Shown: positions 12,675 through 25,800, counted from the stretch's first letter. The stretch: 64,000 nt of DNA from Chaenocephalus aceratus (GCA_023974075.1 CM043785.1:19875169-19939168), one strand, 5' to 3'. Numbers and translations are program-made. Notes: generated by a model not told the origin, from the sequence alone.

Positions 12675-13024
12675 AGAAATGTTTTTGTTATATGCCATGG
12701 AATGCTCTTAACATCCCGATAGCAATGCATATATTAAATGCTTTGACATAAATACATTAACCCTTGTGTGGTGTTCGGGTCAAATTGACCCGATTTCCAT
12801 TTTCAATAAATAAAAAAATATATAAGGATATTTTCGTTCAACCTGAAACTCAATGGCCGGGGCTTATTTATTGTGAAGGACATGTGGAATTGTTTTTATT
12901 TTTTCCACTTATGAAAAAATGCCCACCCGCATTTATGTCCTTCATAAGAGGTTCGGGTCAGTCTGACCCGGATACAATACCAGGACAGACAGAGAGAGAA
13001 AAACACAGGAACACAGAAACTAAA

Positions 13025-13025
<1 letters not shown>

Positions 13026-13109
<84 letters not shown>

Positions 13110-13182
13110 AGGTCTCCCTTGAAAAAGAGATCTATGATCTCAATGGGACCAATCTGGATAAATAAAGGTTTGAAATGAAATG

Positions 13183-13255
<73 letters not shown>
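13026..13255. repeat. Two CA microsatellites separated by 78 bp
   Basis: (CA)n at 13026-13105 and 13184-13255 lie within the piggyBac left half. The spacer reads like the tail of a common fish repeat (AATGGGACCAATCTGG followed by ATAAATAAAGG). Confidence 0.9.
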
Positions 13256-13257
<2 letters not shown>

Positions 13258-13495
13258 TTGTATGCATAGAGATGCTGTTTGATCCTGTTTTCCCTTGATC
13301 TTTACCCTTTGTAGTGTGTACACAAAACTATCCTAGAACATTATAAACATTTTAGATCTTCCAGAAATGTATAAACATTTAAAAAAGTTCTCGCACTGTC
13401 CCCCCTCGCACCTGCACACCGGAGGAGGGACTAAACAGAGACATAACTCAGTGTAGTAACAGTGTAGTGCAGAACTACAATTATCTACCAGCAAA

Positions 13496-13860
13496 ATGGC
13501 CAAAACATATTCTGCTCAGAGAGCCTTGGAGCTAATAATGGATGAGAGTGAGTGGAATGCATTAGAAGAACACGGTGAAGTGGGACAGGAAGACATTTCT
13601 GAAGATGAGGATGATGTGGAGGTAAACTCAGAATTTGACAGCAAATTGGAAGATGAACTTGACTCAGAGCCAGCTGCTGGAAGACCCCCACAGCCAGCCG
13701 CAAGAAGACCCCCACAGTCAGCTTCTGGAAGACCCCCACAGCCAGCTGTGAGGTCTGTGGACCCTCAAAGGACTCCAAGACACAGACTACATGCAGCAAC
13801 TGCAACAAGTACATCTGTGCTATACACACGAAGAAGTTCTGTACATCATGTGTTTCCTAA
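13496..13860 (+). pseudogene. piggyBac transposase remnant (N-terminus joined to cysteine-rich C-terminus)
   Basis: The ATG at 13496 opens a frame starting MAKTYSAQRALELIMDESE, followed by a strongly acidic stretch (DISEDEDDVEVNS), as expected for the piggyBac transposase N-terminus. Residues about 60-85 are a tandem proline-rich repeat built on GRPPQPA. From 13747, in another frame, the sequence encodes the C-terminal cysteine-rich domain with pattern CxxC, CxxC, C, H, CxxC and ends at TAA 13858-13860, the usual natural C-terminus of these transposases. The ~400-residue DDD catalytic domain between is absent and the two parts are out of frame. The protein therefore cannot be a transposase. 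It is transcribed, if at all, only as a remnant. Confidence 0.8.
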
Positions 13861-14743
13861 ACGGACTTGCCCATTGACTCACATATATTCTGCAGCGTCA
13901 CTTCATCAATATCGTTTTCGGATATACTGTATTTTATTAATAGTGACTGTTAATTGTTTTTTTTGGTTTGTGTTTATATCTGTTCTATGTAATTTATATG
14001 GATGTTTCATTCCCTCTATATTTCACAGCCAAATACTTTTGGATGTGTGGTTCTTGTGTTCCAATTGCTGGTAAATTGCTTTATTTCCTTCAGGGCTTTG
14101 ATTATTATATGACAGATTAAAAATAATAAACATTAATGAAAAAATGTTTCATTTACATTAGTCCTAGAAAAGCATGAGCAAAATGTAAACTTAGTTTTTA
14201 TTACAGTGTATTTTTTTTTAACATAAATTACATTTTTATCACAAAAAACGATGGACACTTCCATTGTTAAATTTGATCTAGCAAAGAGTATTTTCAAAAA
14301 CTACTCATATATTTTCATTTATATGTTGGGGAATGAGTTAAAGACAATATATTCTAAGGAATTGGCATGTTGAATTTAGTTCTGTCTTTTTTTTAAACCT
14401 GAAATCTGTCCCGGGTCAATTCGACCGAAACATTACAAAGGGTGCGAAATGTGAACATAAAACAGGGTAACAAATGTCATCTCTGGAAGCCGTGAGCAAT
14501 GTAAAAGCACGATCAATATCTGAGCCGGCCCGGCTCAAATAATGGATGGCCTACTGCCTGTCAGCTTCCATCTTGTGTACAAACTTATCTCGTGCCCTCA
14601 TTGGTCATGTGCACGTTCGTGTGTGTTGGAGGAGGGGCTCTGTAAGGAAGTCCGAAGGAAGAGGGTGATTTTTTCCGGTTGTGTATTTTCAAATTCTAGC
14701 GCACTCGAGCTGGTTTCTCCAAAATGACATACCCCACCTTTAA

Positions 14744-15717
14744 TGTGTTTCCTTGTGAATGCTCAGTGAATAAATTACTATGTCTGCTTAAAATAGTTTA
14801 TTCATGCATGGAAATTAAATCAACCAGGTCCACTGACTGTGGTGACAAATTCATTAACAAACACGGTTAGCATTATTTACATCATGAGAAAAAAGTTTCC
14901 AACAACCTTCATTTAAATATATTCAACATTTCCACATCAAGACACAAACAATTCACAAACACTCAAAAATGATATTCAATGATTCGTGCTATATTAAAAA
15001 CATTAACGATTGGGTCACAAAACACATAATGTAGTCATTGCACATGTTCGGCAATTATGTTGCTGTTTAGAGATACACAGTTCTGAATAAGTAGCTTAGT
15101 TTGGCTTGCGATGTGATATTTTCTCAGATGAGAAAGGGAATGTAAAGAAGGCACTGATGTGGATATCTATGTCATATATCTTGCCATATATATTTTCATA
15201 CATGCAACTAAGACAACACAAAATGTCCAAAACATTAATTGATCCAGTCATGTCATATATTGATATAACAGTAGGCCTACAATCACAATAATACAAAAAA
15301 ATATCCTCCATGTTCTATGCTGTCCATGTCAAAGACATAACATATGCTGTACTACTATTAATATAATATAGCATCCTTACTAATGGTGTGTATATTCTCT
15401 CTTAGTGTAGTAAAAAAAAACTACACTGGCTTTAATAGATGTGATCAAACTAAATGTAAGCGAGAAAGAGACTGAAATAGATACAAATAAGAAAAGACAA
15501 TAAATATGAACTATAACTTTGTTTAATTCTCCAATTTCAGTGCTTTATTTATTAATGTTGTGCTCTTTCAGTTGTTATAGCTTGTAGTGCAGTGTTCTTT
15601 CTTACTTTAAAAAGGAATATATTATACATTTAATTGGTAATTAAAAAAGCTCATCCATTAAGTGAAAACATTATAAGGGTTGGTAAAACAAAAAAAAATG
15701 AGTATCTTGCTCATATC
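14744..15717. other. AT-rich intergenic DNA, nothing recognised
   Basis: About 1 kb with many TTTT/AAAA runs and no ORF of interest. Short ORFs near 15100-15310 overlap on opposite strands and show no family resemblance. Confidence 0.5.
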
Positions 15718-15727
15718 TATATGATAT

Positions 15728-16341
15728 TCCATCCATCCATCTTCTCCCGCTTATCCGTGGTCGGGTCGCGGGGGTAGCAGTTCCAGCAGAGAGCCCCAAA
15801 CTTTCTTTTCCCTGGCGACATTAACCAGCTCTGACTGGGGGATCCCAGGCGCTCCCAGGCCAGCGAAGAGATATAATCCATCCCTGGTCTAGGTCTACCC
15901 CTTGGTTCTTTCCCAGCTGGCCGTGCCTGGAACACCTCCCTAGGGAGGCGCCAGGTGGCATCCAACAAGGTGCCCGAACCACCTCAACTGGCTCCTTTCG
16001 ACGCGAAGGAGGAGCGGCTCAACTCCGAGTCCCTCCTGATGACCGAACTTCTCACCTTATCCCTAAGGGAGACACCAGCCACCTGCGGAGAAAACCCATC
16101 TCGGCCGCTTGTATCCGCGATCTCGTTCTTTCGGTCATGACCCATCCTTCATGACCATAGGGGAGGGTAGGAACGAAATGGCCCGTAGACAGAGAGCTTT
16201 GCCTTCTGCTCAGCTCCCTTTTCGTACAACGGTGCGGTTAAAGCGACTGCAGTACCGCTCCCGCTGCTCCGATTCTCGGCCCATCTCACGCTCCATTGTT
16301 CCCTCACTCGAGAACAAGACCCCGAGCTACTTGAACTCCTA
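15728..16341 (-). mobile_element. 5'-truncated Rex3-like (RTE clade) retrotransposon
   Basis: The plus strand begins CCATCCATCCATC, i.e. the element's 3' GATG repeat tail on the minus strand, then continues with the CGCTTATCC...GGTCGGGTCGCGGGGG block and the region encoding the end of the RTE reverse transcriptase (seen in reverse). This is the organisation of fish Rex3. A perfect 10-bp target duplication TATATGATAT flanks it at 15718-15727 and 16342-16351, so both boundaries are exact. At 614 bp it is strongly 5'-truncated and has no function. Confidence 0.85.
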
Positions 16342-16699
16342 TATATGATATGTTAAACTTAAATTTGTAATATTGTCTATCCAGAATCAGTAAGCTACGT
16401 AAAACAAACAGTTTTCATAGCTTTTTTTAAATGTATAGAACATATAAATAATCATGGTCTGCAGCTGTACTAACTTGTAGAGGTGCTCGGAAAGTAAAGA
16501 CAACACTATAAATTATATTTGGCATCAGATCAATGGAATGACCGGTAAAACCAGAGGTAAATGGTAGTAATGTCAGCGGCTGTGTTCCGGCATGCTTTGT
16601 AGTTATTATCTGTGTTTGAGGTCCATGGAGATCTGTTCTTTAACAGTGTTGTGGAGTCAGGCCACTAGATAAGAGATACATTTGACTATTCCATTTCAG

Positions 16700-16828
16700 A
16701 ATGATTCTTCCATCTTTTCTCATCCTCCTCCTCTACATCTTCTCCTTGTACTCCTCAGCTGCTTCACTGTCTCCTGGCTCAGAGCGGACACAGCGGAGCA
16801 GGAGGAGTGTGTGTCGGCCCTTCACCTG
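16700..16828 (+). CDS. Candidate first coding exon of a secreted peptide (weak)
   Basis: After a CCATTTCAG acceptor-like site, ATG at 16701 opens 42 codons. They encode MILPSFLILLLYIFSLYSSA, a good signal-peptide shape, followed by a basic RSRR furin-like site and CRPFT. The exon would end at 16828 before GTAAAC, a good donor. I found no following exon and do not recognise the protein. It could be a real start exon of an unrelated gene left of micu3, or chance. The longer frame from 16682 in another phase has no such features. Confidence 0.25.
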
Positions 16829-18645
16829 GTAAACACCGAGCAGAGAGAGGCACCGTCACGCTGGGAGTAGAAGTTAGTTCTTCTAAAGTAACTGTGAGTT
16901 ATGCTATTGCTACAGTTGACAATAATATTCAAATCACATTTACATACAAATCTCATACTGTTTGTTTGAGGGAAAGTTACGTTAAATGTTTTTTGAAAAT
17001 TCAAAAAATACTTTGCAGATACTTTGAACTGTGTGCACATTCGGATTCTCCAAACAGAAGACACGAAGGAATCACTGTTGCAACTTCACCTTGAAAATGT
17101 GCCAGTTTTGGAAGTACAAGTTCTGGTTTAAAGTGACTAAATGTACACATGGCATGTATTTCTTAACAAGGTTTCAAGAGAGGACAAAGTAGCAAGGCGA
17201 AAAACACATTTAGCATGTAACATAACATTTGCTGTAATTAAGTTGTTAGTATCTGACTTAATCAACATTGCATTACAGTAGAAACAGGCACAATAAGTGT
17301 GAATGTTGAACATGTGAGTGTAAAGCCATATTACTATTGATAAGTCATATCCAGGTTCAAAGTTATTGTAGCTGATTTGCTGTCACTTTCAAATATGTAA
17401 TGAATATGTTTTTGAAAAGAATACTCAAACTCTAGATTTCAAATTCAAATGATGAGAAAATGAAGACAGAAACTTATTATAACTTTATGTTGTTACTGCT
17501 GGTAATTATCTGCCAGCAAGCTCCTTTCAGAAGGATTTTAAAGGAGACGGCGCGCTCAATGATTTATATCCCTAAGAGGTCAGTAGATAGGCGTCTATGC
17601 AGAGGAAACAAGTGAAGAGAAGGATGGGGAATAAGAGAGGCAGAGAACAGATTTGTGAGAGGAGGGAGAGTTTTAATGATTGCAGCCGATGAGTGTGGCG
17701 AAAGAGAAAAGATGTAAGCAAAGCAAAGAAAGACAGAAAACTGTTAATGAGCCAAGACTTGAGGCCAGACAGACAGCATTCAAGCATCCATAACTTCTAG
17801 GTCCACTTGCTGTGAATGTAAGTGCTGCTTTGAGCATATTTTAAGCTTGTGTAACAACCTACATCTAATGTATGTGTTTAAACTTCTGTTGTTGTAAATG
17901 AGGCTCTTGAGTGTAGTGTTGTATCACAATTCCCCACTAGAGGGCAGTATCCCTCCTCTGGAAGAACACTGTGAAGTAGCTCGAGGTGATTTCCAGTTCA
18001 GTTTTTTTATCGCTTCATGTAATTCGGTGATGTTGTTAGCAGCTTCTTTCCTAAGAGCTGTAAACCCTGTATGGCCAAGATATAACCCCCTGAGAAAAGA
18101 CACAACCATGTCAATATGTGTATGTTCCTGCATTCCTGTTCTTATAGTCTTTAATGAAAGCTCATAATCAAAATGTATTTATGGGTTTATGGTATTCCGT
18201 GTAGTTTTACACCTTATGATTATTTTTAAAGGGTTGTTTTTGTTACTCTGGCCGCACGATTCGTTTCCTGTAGTTATTGGAGTTCATTTGCAGGGGCAGC
18301 AGGGCGATAATGGCCAGTGTTGTTTTAAAACCATTTACAATGAACAACCTTTTAAACAGCAGGGGGTATGGTAGTTATAGCAATTACTCTACAACTCGAA
18401 CAAACAAAGCCCCCTTTATAAAAACAATGTTAGATTGATACCTTAATGCTGATCGTTTCCCTGTTCTAATTATTTGCCATTGTTCACATTTTCTTTTAAT
18501 GTGTTAACCTATGACAAGAAGGTGTCATGTCATCTTATTGTCCTCGCTGTGAATTATATTGGCCCATGATCTATAATTTTTAGGCTGAGTAGTTAGTCTG
18601 AAAGTGCTTTTTCTCCACTGCAACACTTAGTGTTTCTTTCCTCAC
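16829..18645. other. No gene recognised; region where the micu3 last exon was expected
   Basis: The final MICU3 exon, a short one encoding the tail after the last EF-hand (family pattern YKxxxK then FKSCLKKEL), should lie left of 18646 on the minus strand. I looked through this stretch and saw no match. Frames such as 17924-18133 (minus) show no family resemblance. Confidence 0.4.
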
Positions 18646-18804
18646 CCTGGCTCCCCTGTGCAGCCGGTCCCTTCATTATTCCAATGAACTCCTTGTAGGA
18701 GAGCTGGTCGTCGGATCCACGTCACAGATCTTGAAGATGGTGTGTACGAGGTGACGTGTCAGCTTTCAGCCCAGTGGCCACATACACCGCTCTTGCAAAC
18801 TCAT
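18646..18804 (-). CDS. micu3: micu3 exon 13 (last EF-hand)
   Basis: Encodes DEFARAVYVATGLKL..., then the EF-hand with loop D-V-D-x-D-D-Q-L-S-Y-K-E and EFIGIMKDRL. Acceptor AG is at 18805-18806 and donor GT at 18644-18645. Three indels break it: an extra base in the TTT run at 18764-18766, a missing base near 18713, and an extra base in CCC at 18669-18671. The loop keeps Asp at positions 1, 3 and 5 and Glu at 12, so calcium binding is expected in the real protein. Confidence 0.88.
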
Positions 18805-19796
18805 CTGGTAGAAGAGAGAGAAAAAACAATTCTGATAATTCGGCCACTTGTTGTACACCAGGAAACCTACCATCTGTGTGTGTAAGCAGAGACCCTCGGT
18901 GCCTGTAGCCTGCAGCACTCCTACCTTGTCCAATGGAGCGAGAAGCAAAATTGTACATCTGCATGGCAATGGCAAAGTCCTCGAGGTTGTTGAGAAACTG
19001 GAAGAATGATCTGAACTCATCGAATGGTGATTCCCTGAAATACCAGAAAACAACACGTGAACCCCCCAGAAATTGACTCAAGGGAGAAATATATTGATGA
19101 AATATTGATCCTGTCAAAGGACGTTGACAGACGTGCATATAGCATTCAATGAGGCAAATCCACTCTGTGTCTGAAATATTAACCAACCAAAACCAGCTGA
19201 CCATAACTCATACCATCAATCAATAACAGAGATTCCGTGAAAGAAGTCCTATTAATGACATAAAAGGTCATTAATACCAGCATTGTGTGTGCATGATATT
19301 GACAATTTCAAACCTTCTTGCAGTGTTTTCATACAAAGTAGTTTGCATTCAATGCTAAAGCCATTCAACAAGTAGCCGTAGAAACCCCATGCTCTTTGCT
19401 GTGCATCATCAATCTAACTTGTGACGGGCTAAATTAATAACACACAGTATACAGTAAACAAAACCATACACTTGAACAAATAAGGAAATGCAGTCTTTGC
19501 AGGTTAAAATGAAAGGATGCAGATAAAATACACAGAAAAAACTACTAGTGTATCTTCCCCGACATGGAGAAAAGAAATAAGTAACTAAATAGCAGGATAG
19601 ACAGATTGTAACTGCGGGTTGTGTATCGTACAGGTAGAGACCAACCTCCTGCTTCTCCCACAGCATGAAAAGGAAAGAAGGGAGGGACAGAAATAGAGTA
19701 GGGTTGCATAAGATGGCAATGTATAGCAATGTAGATAGATAGATAGATAGATAGATATTCCCATGCAGCTATATGTGCACTCAAGTGTGTGTGTGT

Positions 19797-19843
<47 letters not shown>

Positions 19844-22800
19844 TCAAGTGAGGCAGTGGAGCGCTGAAGTGTGGAGAGCCACAACAGCCTCGGGGTTAGA
19901 CAGTGGTGGGAAATTACAATTGCTCTAGATGGCTGGAAGGCAAGACCATAAAGCAGGAGGAAATCAAACAGATAAAGATAAGGAAAGGTATCTGGTGTTA
20001 TCTAAAATGTGCAACATTTTCTAATTACACATTTTACTACCACCTTTTGGTATTCTGCAGTTATCATGTTTTTTTTTGCTTCACATTTTTAGTCCATGCT
20101 TCAAAGAGGACCTTATTAACTTTAGGAAATGTTAACTGATTATACCTGACATCCTTACGGGGCCATTCATTCCCAGAACTACAGCATACAACAGGGGACG
20201 GGTCTTTTAACAGGGGGTACGTGAACCCTATGCGGTCCTCACAGTTACTGCAGGGAGGTCACCAATTATTGGCAGATAATACTTTGAATTTGGACCACCT
20301 TACTTTACAAGAGTGTATGTCTCAAAGCCATTGGATAGGACACAATGTTTTGTGTCGAAAACTACATTTAAAGGAACGTTAACATGTTATTCAGATTTTG
20401 TTGTTGTTGTTGTTAGATAAAGAAGACACAAAACACGCAGAGACGCAAATAAATGATTACATAGTACAATAACATCCACGGACAACAGTCAATGTAAGGT
20501 CATATTCATTTTGATGACATTTGCCGCTTTCACACCACGTACTTTGCCGTACTTAGTTCCAGTACTTAGTCCCGCCGAACTCTTTAGTCCCGTAACTGTC
20601 CTAGTAAATCGCGTTCACACCCGGAATAAGTCCCTGAGGGAGGATTAGAGATGGGTCTGGCTGCAGACCGCAGCAGGAGGCGGATCCTATAGGGGCGTTT
20701 CCTAACTTTTTTAATCCAATAGCAACTTAAGGGATTCCAGCTGCTTTTATAAATCCTCACAGAAGAAGTATTGTTCCAGTGATGGAATTCCGGCTCTTCT
20801 TGGTGAGCAGATCATTTGGCTCACCAAGAAGAGCCGGCTCTTTCGGCTCCCAAAGGGCTCTTCAGTTTACCACATATTATACCTTTAATAAATCAAATGT
20901 AGCCCTGTTTTGACTAATGATTTATATGTGTACACATATCACTTAAATTATTCAAGACATCCTTTGTACTAAAGTATTCAAAAGTAAAAATTACATGTTT
21001 AATATAAATGATTTGCTGTGGCCAATTGTTTTCATTGCATTTACAGACCCGTGTAACTCTCTGATACCACCCAATGAATGCATTGACTTGCTTGTAGAAC
21101 CACGCTACACAAAACAAATGGCAACACCTATAAAAACTATTTTAAAAAAGGGGCTACTGTATCAACCTATATAAAGTATATAAATATAGTTTTTCTCCCT
21201 GCAGGAGAGGGGAGCGTGCTTTGAGATCAGCTGCTAGGCTGCAGCGGGGAGAAGAGGGGACAAAAAGAGATCTCCGTCCTCCGTGTTTTATTCTTATAAG
21301 AAGTAAGAAGAGAAGTAATGGGTCAGCAGAAACCCTCCTTTTTACGCAGCTGTCCAGACCATAGGATTCATCATAGCTACGGCGACACATTATCATTGCC
21401 AGTTAACTTTTGGCATTAGTGCAGGGATATCTTTCAAGGTTGGACATAATGAATTGTGCTACTTTAAAGCAAGCAACGATGTTTTCAATATGCTATGTAA
21501 TCAAAAAGCTCCTCAAAAAACACTATTGAAGTACAGTTCCTGCCGTTGTTACGTTTAGTTCAAACAGTACAACGGACTACTTTTTCTTAGCGGATGCATG
21601 TCAATTAAATCAATACATAAAACTATTTTTTAAATCAATAAAATATTTTTCTAAAATCCATAAAAGCATTTCAAATTATTATTGGGAGTCATGTCGTTAC
21701 TTTGTTGAGAATGTGGCCATGTGTAATACGCAGGAATAATGTCCAAACATTCACATTGCATAATGTGCCTTCATGCCGACTATATCCCTCCGCAAAAACA
21801 AAAGCTCGTTTGCGGGCGAGAGCCGGCTCCCGTCGTTCACTATAGGAAACGCCCCTATAGGAAACGCCCCTATAGGATCCGCCTCCTTGCTGCGGTCTGC
21901 AGCCAGACTCTATTGGAGGATTAGGCAAATTAAGCCGCAAATGTCACTTCTTCTTCTTCTGCTTTAGGTTTACTGGCAGGCCGCAAACAACTTCACGGCG
22001 CATACTGCCACCCGAAGTCCCCGGAGTCCTCCGGAGTCCGGGACTTTGGGTGGCAGTAAATTGCCATCCGAAGCCCGGGTAAATCGCCAGAAACGGCGAC
22101 ACCTCCTCATCACTCCACCGATCCCACGTTTTATTTTGTGTTGCCATAAGTTAGTCTCTCTCCGTTGGTGCGCTGGGCTAATGCTAATGCTAATAATGCT
22201 AATAAAGCAAATAAAATGGCGGCTTCACAACAACTGTTCAGAGTTTTACGGGCGTGGTTTGCAATTCACCCAGCCAATCAGAAATTGGAACCTTTTTCTC
22301 CCAGGAAAGTCCGTGCTTTCTACCAGGGACTAAAAAAGGGGTGAAAAAGGTTCGAAAAAAGTTCTAGTTCCAGATCTTTTTGGTGTGAATGCAAAATCCC
22401 AGGAACTATCGGAACTATTCCTGGGAAAGTACTCCGGTGTGAAAAAGCGCCTATAGATTTGATAGATTTTTAGGTGTGTTCCTTGGAAAAAACAGTATGC
22501 TTGTATGTAGTTTACCTTCTCGTCAGGTATACAGTGGCGGACATTCTCCAGGTAGGCGCTGATGTTCTCCACATTGGTGAAGCGAAGCAGGATTTTGGCA
22601 AAGTCTTCTTCACTGATGGTGGTCATTCCTTTAGAGTAAGTCAGAAACTCAATTTCCAACATTTCTGTTTGGAGGTTATCCATAAACCTGAAAAACAGCC
22701 AGGACAGGAAAGGAGGAGAAATATATTTTACCTTAAGCTTTATCAAAATAAACATGTTGCTATTTTGTGAATTTGTACCTGTAGAAGTCATCAAATGTAA

Positions 22801-25800
22801 GCTCTGCTTTCCCTTTCTTCCCAAAGAAATGGACCAATAGGGTGGTGTCGATTGTGCTACTCTCATCTGCTCGCTATGAATCATCAGAGAGGGAAAAGCG
22901 ACAGAGAGGATCAATGAGTGACTGATCAATAAACATCAAGCAATGTGATTGGAGGAAAAGCAGTGGGCGGGTCAAGTCCATCATCATCAATCCAACATGG
23001 CAACCGTGGTGCCAGGCTAGCAGGAAGCATCAACAACAAACTGTCAATCAAACGATCAGCTCAGACAAACAGTCAGCGGCCATCATGACATCAAACCGGT
23101 CTAGGCAGCAACTATGTTTAGGTTAAACCTCTTAAATGCGATGAGTATTGTAATAAATAACAGGCAGGTTCACAATATTCCCACAATGATGGCAAAATGA
23201 AACTTAGATGAAAAACTTTAAAGCTTTCAATATAATTAAGTAAGTGAAGAGAAAAATTGACAAAACGGGGGGTAATAAGGTAAAATGGACAGAAATGTTT
23301 TTGTCCATTTTACTATTTGCATTCTACAAATCAATATTATCCTTATCATTTGTTTTTGATAACAAAGAAAGGATATTAATGAGAGGTATGGAGATATTTT
23401 TTGTATTTCATGCTGCCTAGACTGGTGAAGAGAGTTGCTGTAGCAGCATGAAACACAGACATCTTCTGGTCTGGTGAAGACACAGGGAGGGTTCGGACAG
23501 CAGAACACAAAGAGACACAGAGACACAATGAAAAACAGAGTCATGCAAATATTCATCGAGCCGGGAGCTGTTGAGCAAGAAAGTATAAGAAGGAGACACG
23601 AGCTGGAGAGTGTAGTCAATTGAAACAGCAGAGGTGAGAGAAAGAGAGATGGACAACTAATGGCGAGACATACAAACACACATAACGACATGCACTTCTC
23701 TGAATGCCACATTGACACTCAGACACAACTTTGAATCAACAAGAGCAGCACGCATCAAACACACATAAGCACAAATGCAGAGAACAAAGCCGATCCCACC
23801 TTTTTCCGTCAACAGACGAGAATTATAGTGTTATATTTTCAACCTTTGTTTTCCTTGTTATATTTTGACTCTGGTAACATATTCTTTAATTGAATATTTT
23901 GACTGTCTGGCTTCCCTCCACAGTTTGCAAGCATGTTTAAATGATTGATCCGGGTAATTTGAAACACATTTTTACAGGCTTTGGGATGTTTGCTCTCGTG
24001 CTATAATTTGTTGCTGAACATTTTCTAAATCCCTTACAAAAACAGGGTGAGTTTTATAAGGCTTCAAGGAAACTGTGCTAAGTATGTAGTTCATGTCAAT
24101 GCTCCCTTACACATGTATCTCAGAAAAAGGTGACTGTGCTTTAGCGCAGTTCCAGAAAAAGACTCAGCCAGCTTCAGTGCTGAAAGAGAGGATGTCAAAC
24201 GGCCATCTTTATTCTCTCTATCTGCCATGCCCCACCCAGCCAACCCCCTCTGTCCAATCCACGGCCATGCTGAGCTATATGCAGACATATCAAGTCCTTC
24301 TAAAGTGGAGAAGCATTTCCATCATCAAGATATTGATCATCATCACAACCACAATGCCATTTGTGGTTCTACCTCAAGAGTAAAATCCTAAAATCCGACG
24401 TGGGACAAAAAGAAAATGTCACACAAAATCACACAGGTTTACAAACTATAAAGATTCACATCTCTGACAGATGTTGAATCTGTTGAGTTGTTTGTAGCGT
24501 ATTGTTTGTAACAATCCAAAGATAAATTACAAGGAAATCAGAAGCATATTTTTCTATTTCAAGAATGAGATGGATGACACCCATTTATAGCCACCAAACG
24601 ACACTATTAATAATCTAATATAGTGAGATGTAACAGATTAGGGACTAACCAAATTTGAATGGACATACACTGTAGTCACATAACTCAGAGGATAAATATG
24701 TCTTCTCGGAAACAACATTTAAAGTAAACCGTCTTTTAGGGCCACAAACATTTGTGTGACTCGTATCATTCAGTCTGTTTCTGATTCACATTGCCGTCTG
24801 GTCTCAGTCTTTGATTAGGAAGTCTTCTTTGATATAAACACAGACAAACGGACCTCCTATTTAAGTGTCTTGTTTTCGTTGTCTCACTTATTTCAAGGTC
24901 TTTTCTTTAAGTCTCTGATTACTGACAAATGGGGTAAAGTTTCATTTACTCTTTTATCTTGTGACTGACACATTACTGATGTCTTATGACACATGAGCAG
25001 TTCATACATCTAGACAGCATCCAGGTGCTGAGCCTCTGGTGAATTTGTTTTGTTCACTTGGTCATTGGCATCTTTCTCAAATACAGCAAAGAATATTAAG
25101 CTTTACAAAATTCCAACCAATGTGAGGTTTTTTTAGTTGCTCTATTTTGTTTTTACAGAGTAAAGGTACAACACAAGTGTGATGTTGAACCTTCGTATGA
25201 TTATGTGTTAATGTTACTTTCCAGTTTGTTTGTTTCCCTGCAAGTGTGTTGTGTTCGAAGTCCATCTAAGTCTGACCTCAGGTAAGACGTAATGCCAAAC
25301 TGATCAAAACAAGCTTATCATTCCTGGAAGTGTGGCAGCAGCAGTGTGAGCTCATCATCCCCATGAAGACGTAATGGTTACCACGCCCACAAGGCACGAG
25401 CCAACACCTGGTGTGTCTATTTGTCCATCTGTGTGAGTGTGAGCGTTTCAACAGACTTTGATCATGGAGCTGAAGGTAAAAACAGTAATTACTGATGTAA
25501 ACACTAAACGTTCTTCCTCACCCTCCCTATCTGTGAGGAATACCTTGGAGGAAGAGCTCATTGTCGCTCTTTAGTCACGTCAGTTAGACTGTCAGTCACA
25601 CACCTTACAGAAAACACTCCCTTTCCCCCCCTCCTGTTTTATCTCTCACCTTGTGTGTCTCCCCCCATCACTTCTTTCTCTTTAATCCTGACTCTGCTCT
25701 GATTTCCTTTCTCCTCATGCTACCCGTCAGTACCTCCTTCACCTGACAAACATGAAGGTGATTCGCTCTTTCTTTCCCTCCCTCCTGCTCAGCCTGTCAG

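Larger units (their letters stand above)
12761..14467 (+). mobile_element. Non-autonomous piggyBac element
   Basis: The left end CCCTTGTGTGGTG follows TTAA (12757-12760) and is followed after a short spacer by an internal palindrome GGTCAAATTGACCC. The right end is CCCTGTTTTATG on the minus strand, with the internal GGTCGAATTGACCCGGG copy set about 25 bp further in. Short left and long right spacing is the known piggyBac end asymmetry. The right target copy reads TAA (14468-14470), one T short of TTAA. Inside are two CA tracts, a transposase N-terminus and the transposase C-terminal zinc region, but no DDD catalytic core. It is an internal-deletion derivative. Confidence 0.85.
12675..14743 (-). 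mobile_element. MITE (AAGGTGGGGTATG family) split by piggyBac
   Basis: The pieces 12675-12760 and 14468-14743 together match, in reverse orientation, the full MITE at 45151-45530. They include the ATGCTCTTAACATCCCGATAG block (12697-12722) and the end CATACCCCACCTTTAA (14728-14743). The piggyBac element at 12761-14467 interrupts it. The left terminus (equivalent to 45511-45530) is missing or decayed. Confidence 0.8.

Noticed and set aside
13496..14074. A 192-codon plus-strand ORF as a real gene
   Set aside because: Only its first ~85 codons fit the transposase; the rest is an out-of-frame reading of the zinc domain followed by AT-rich DNA.
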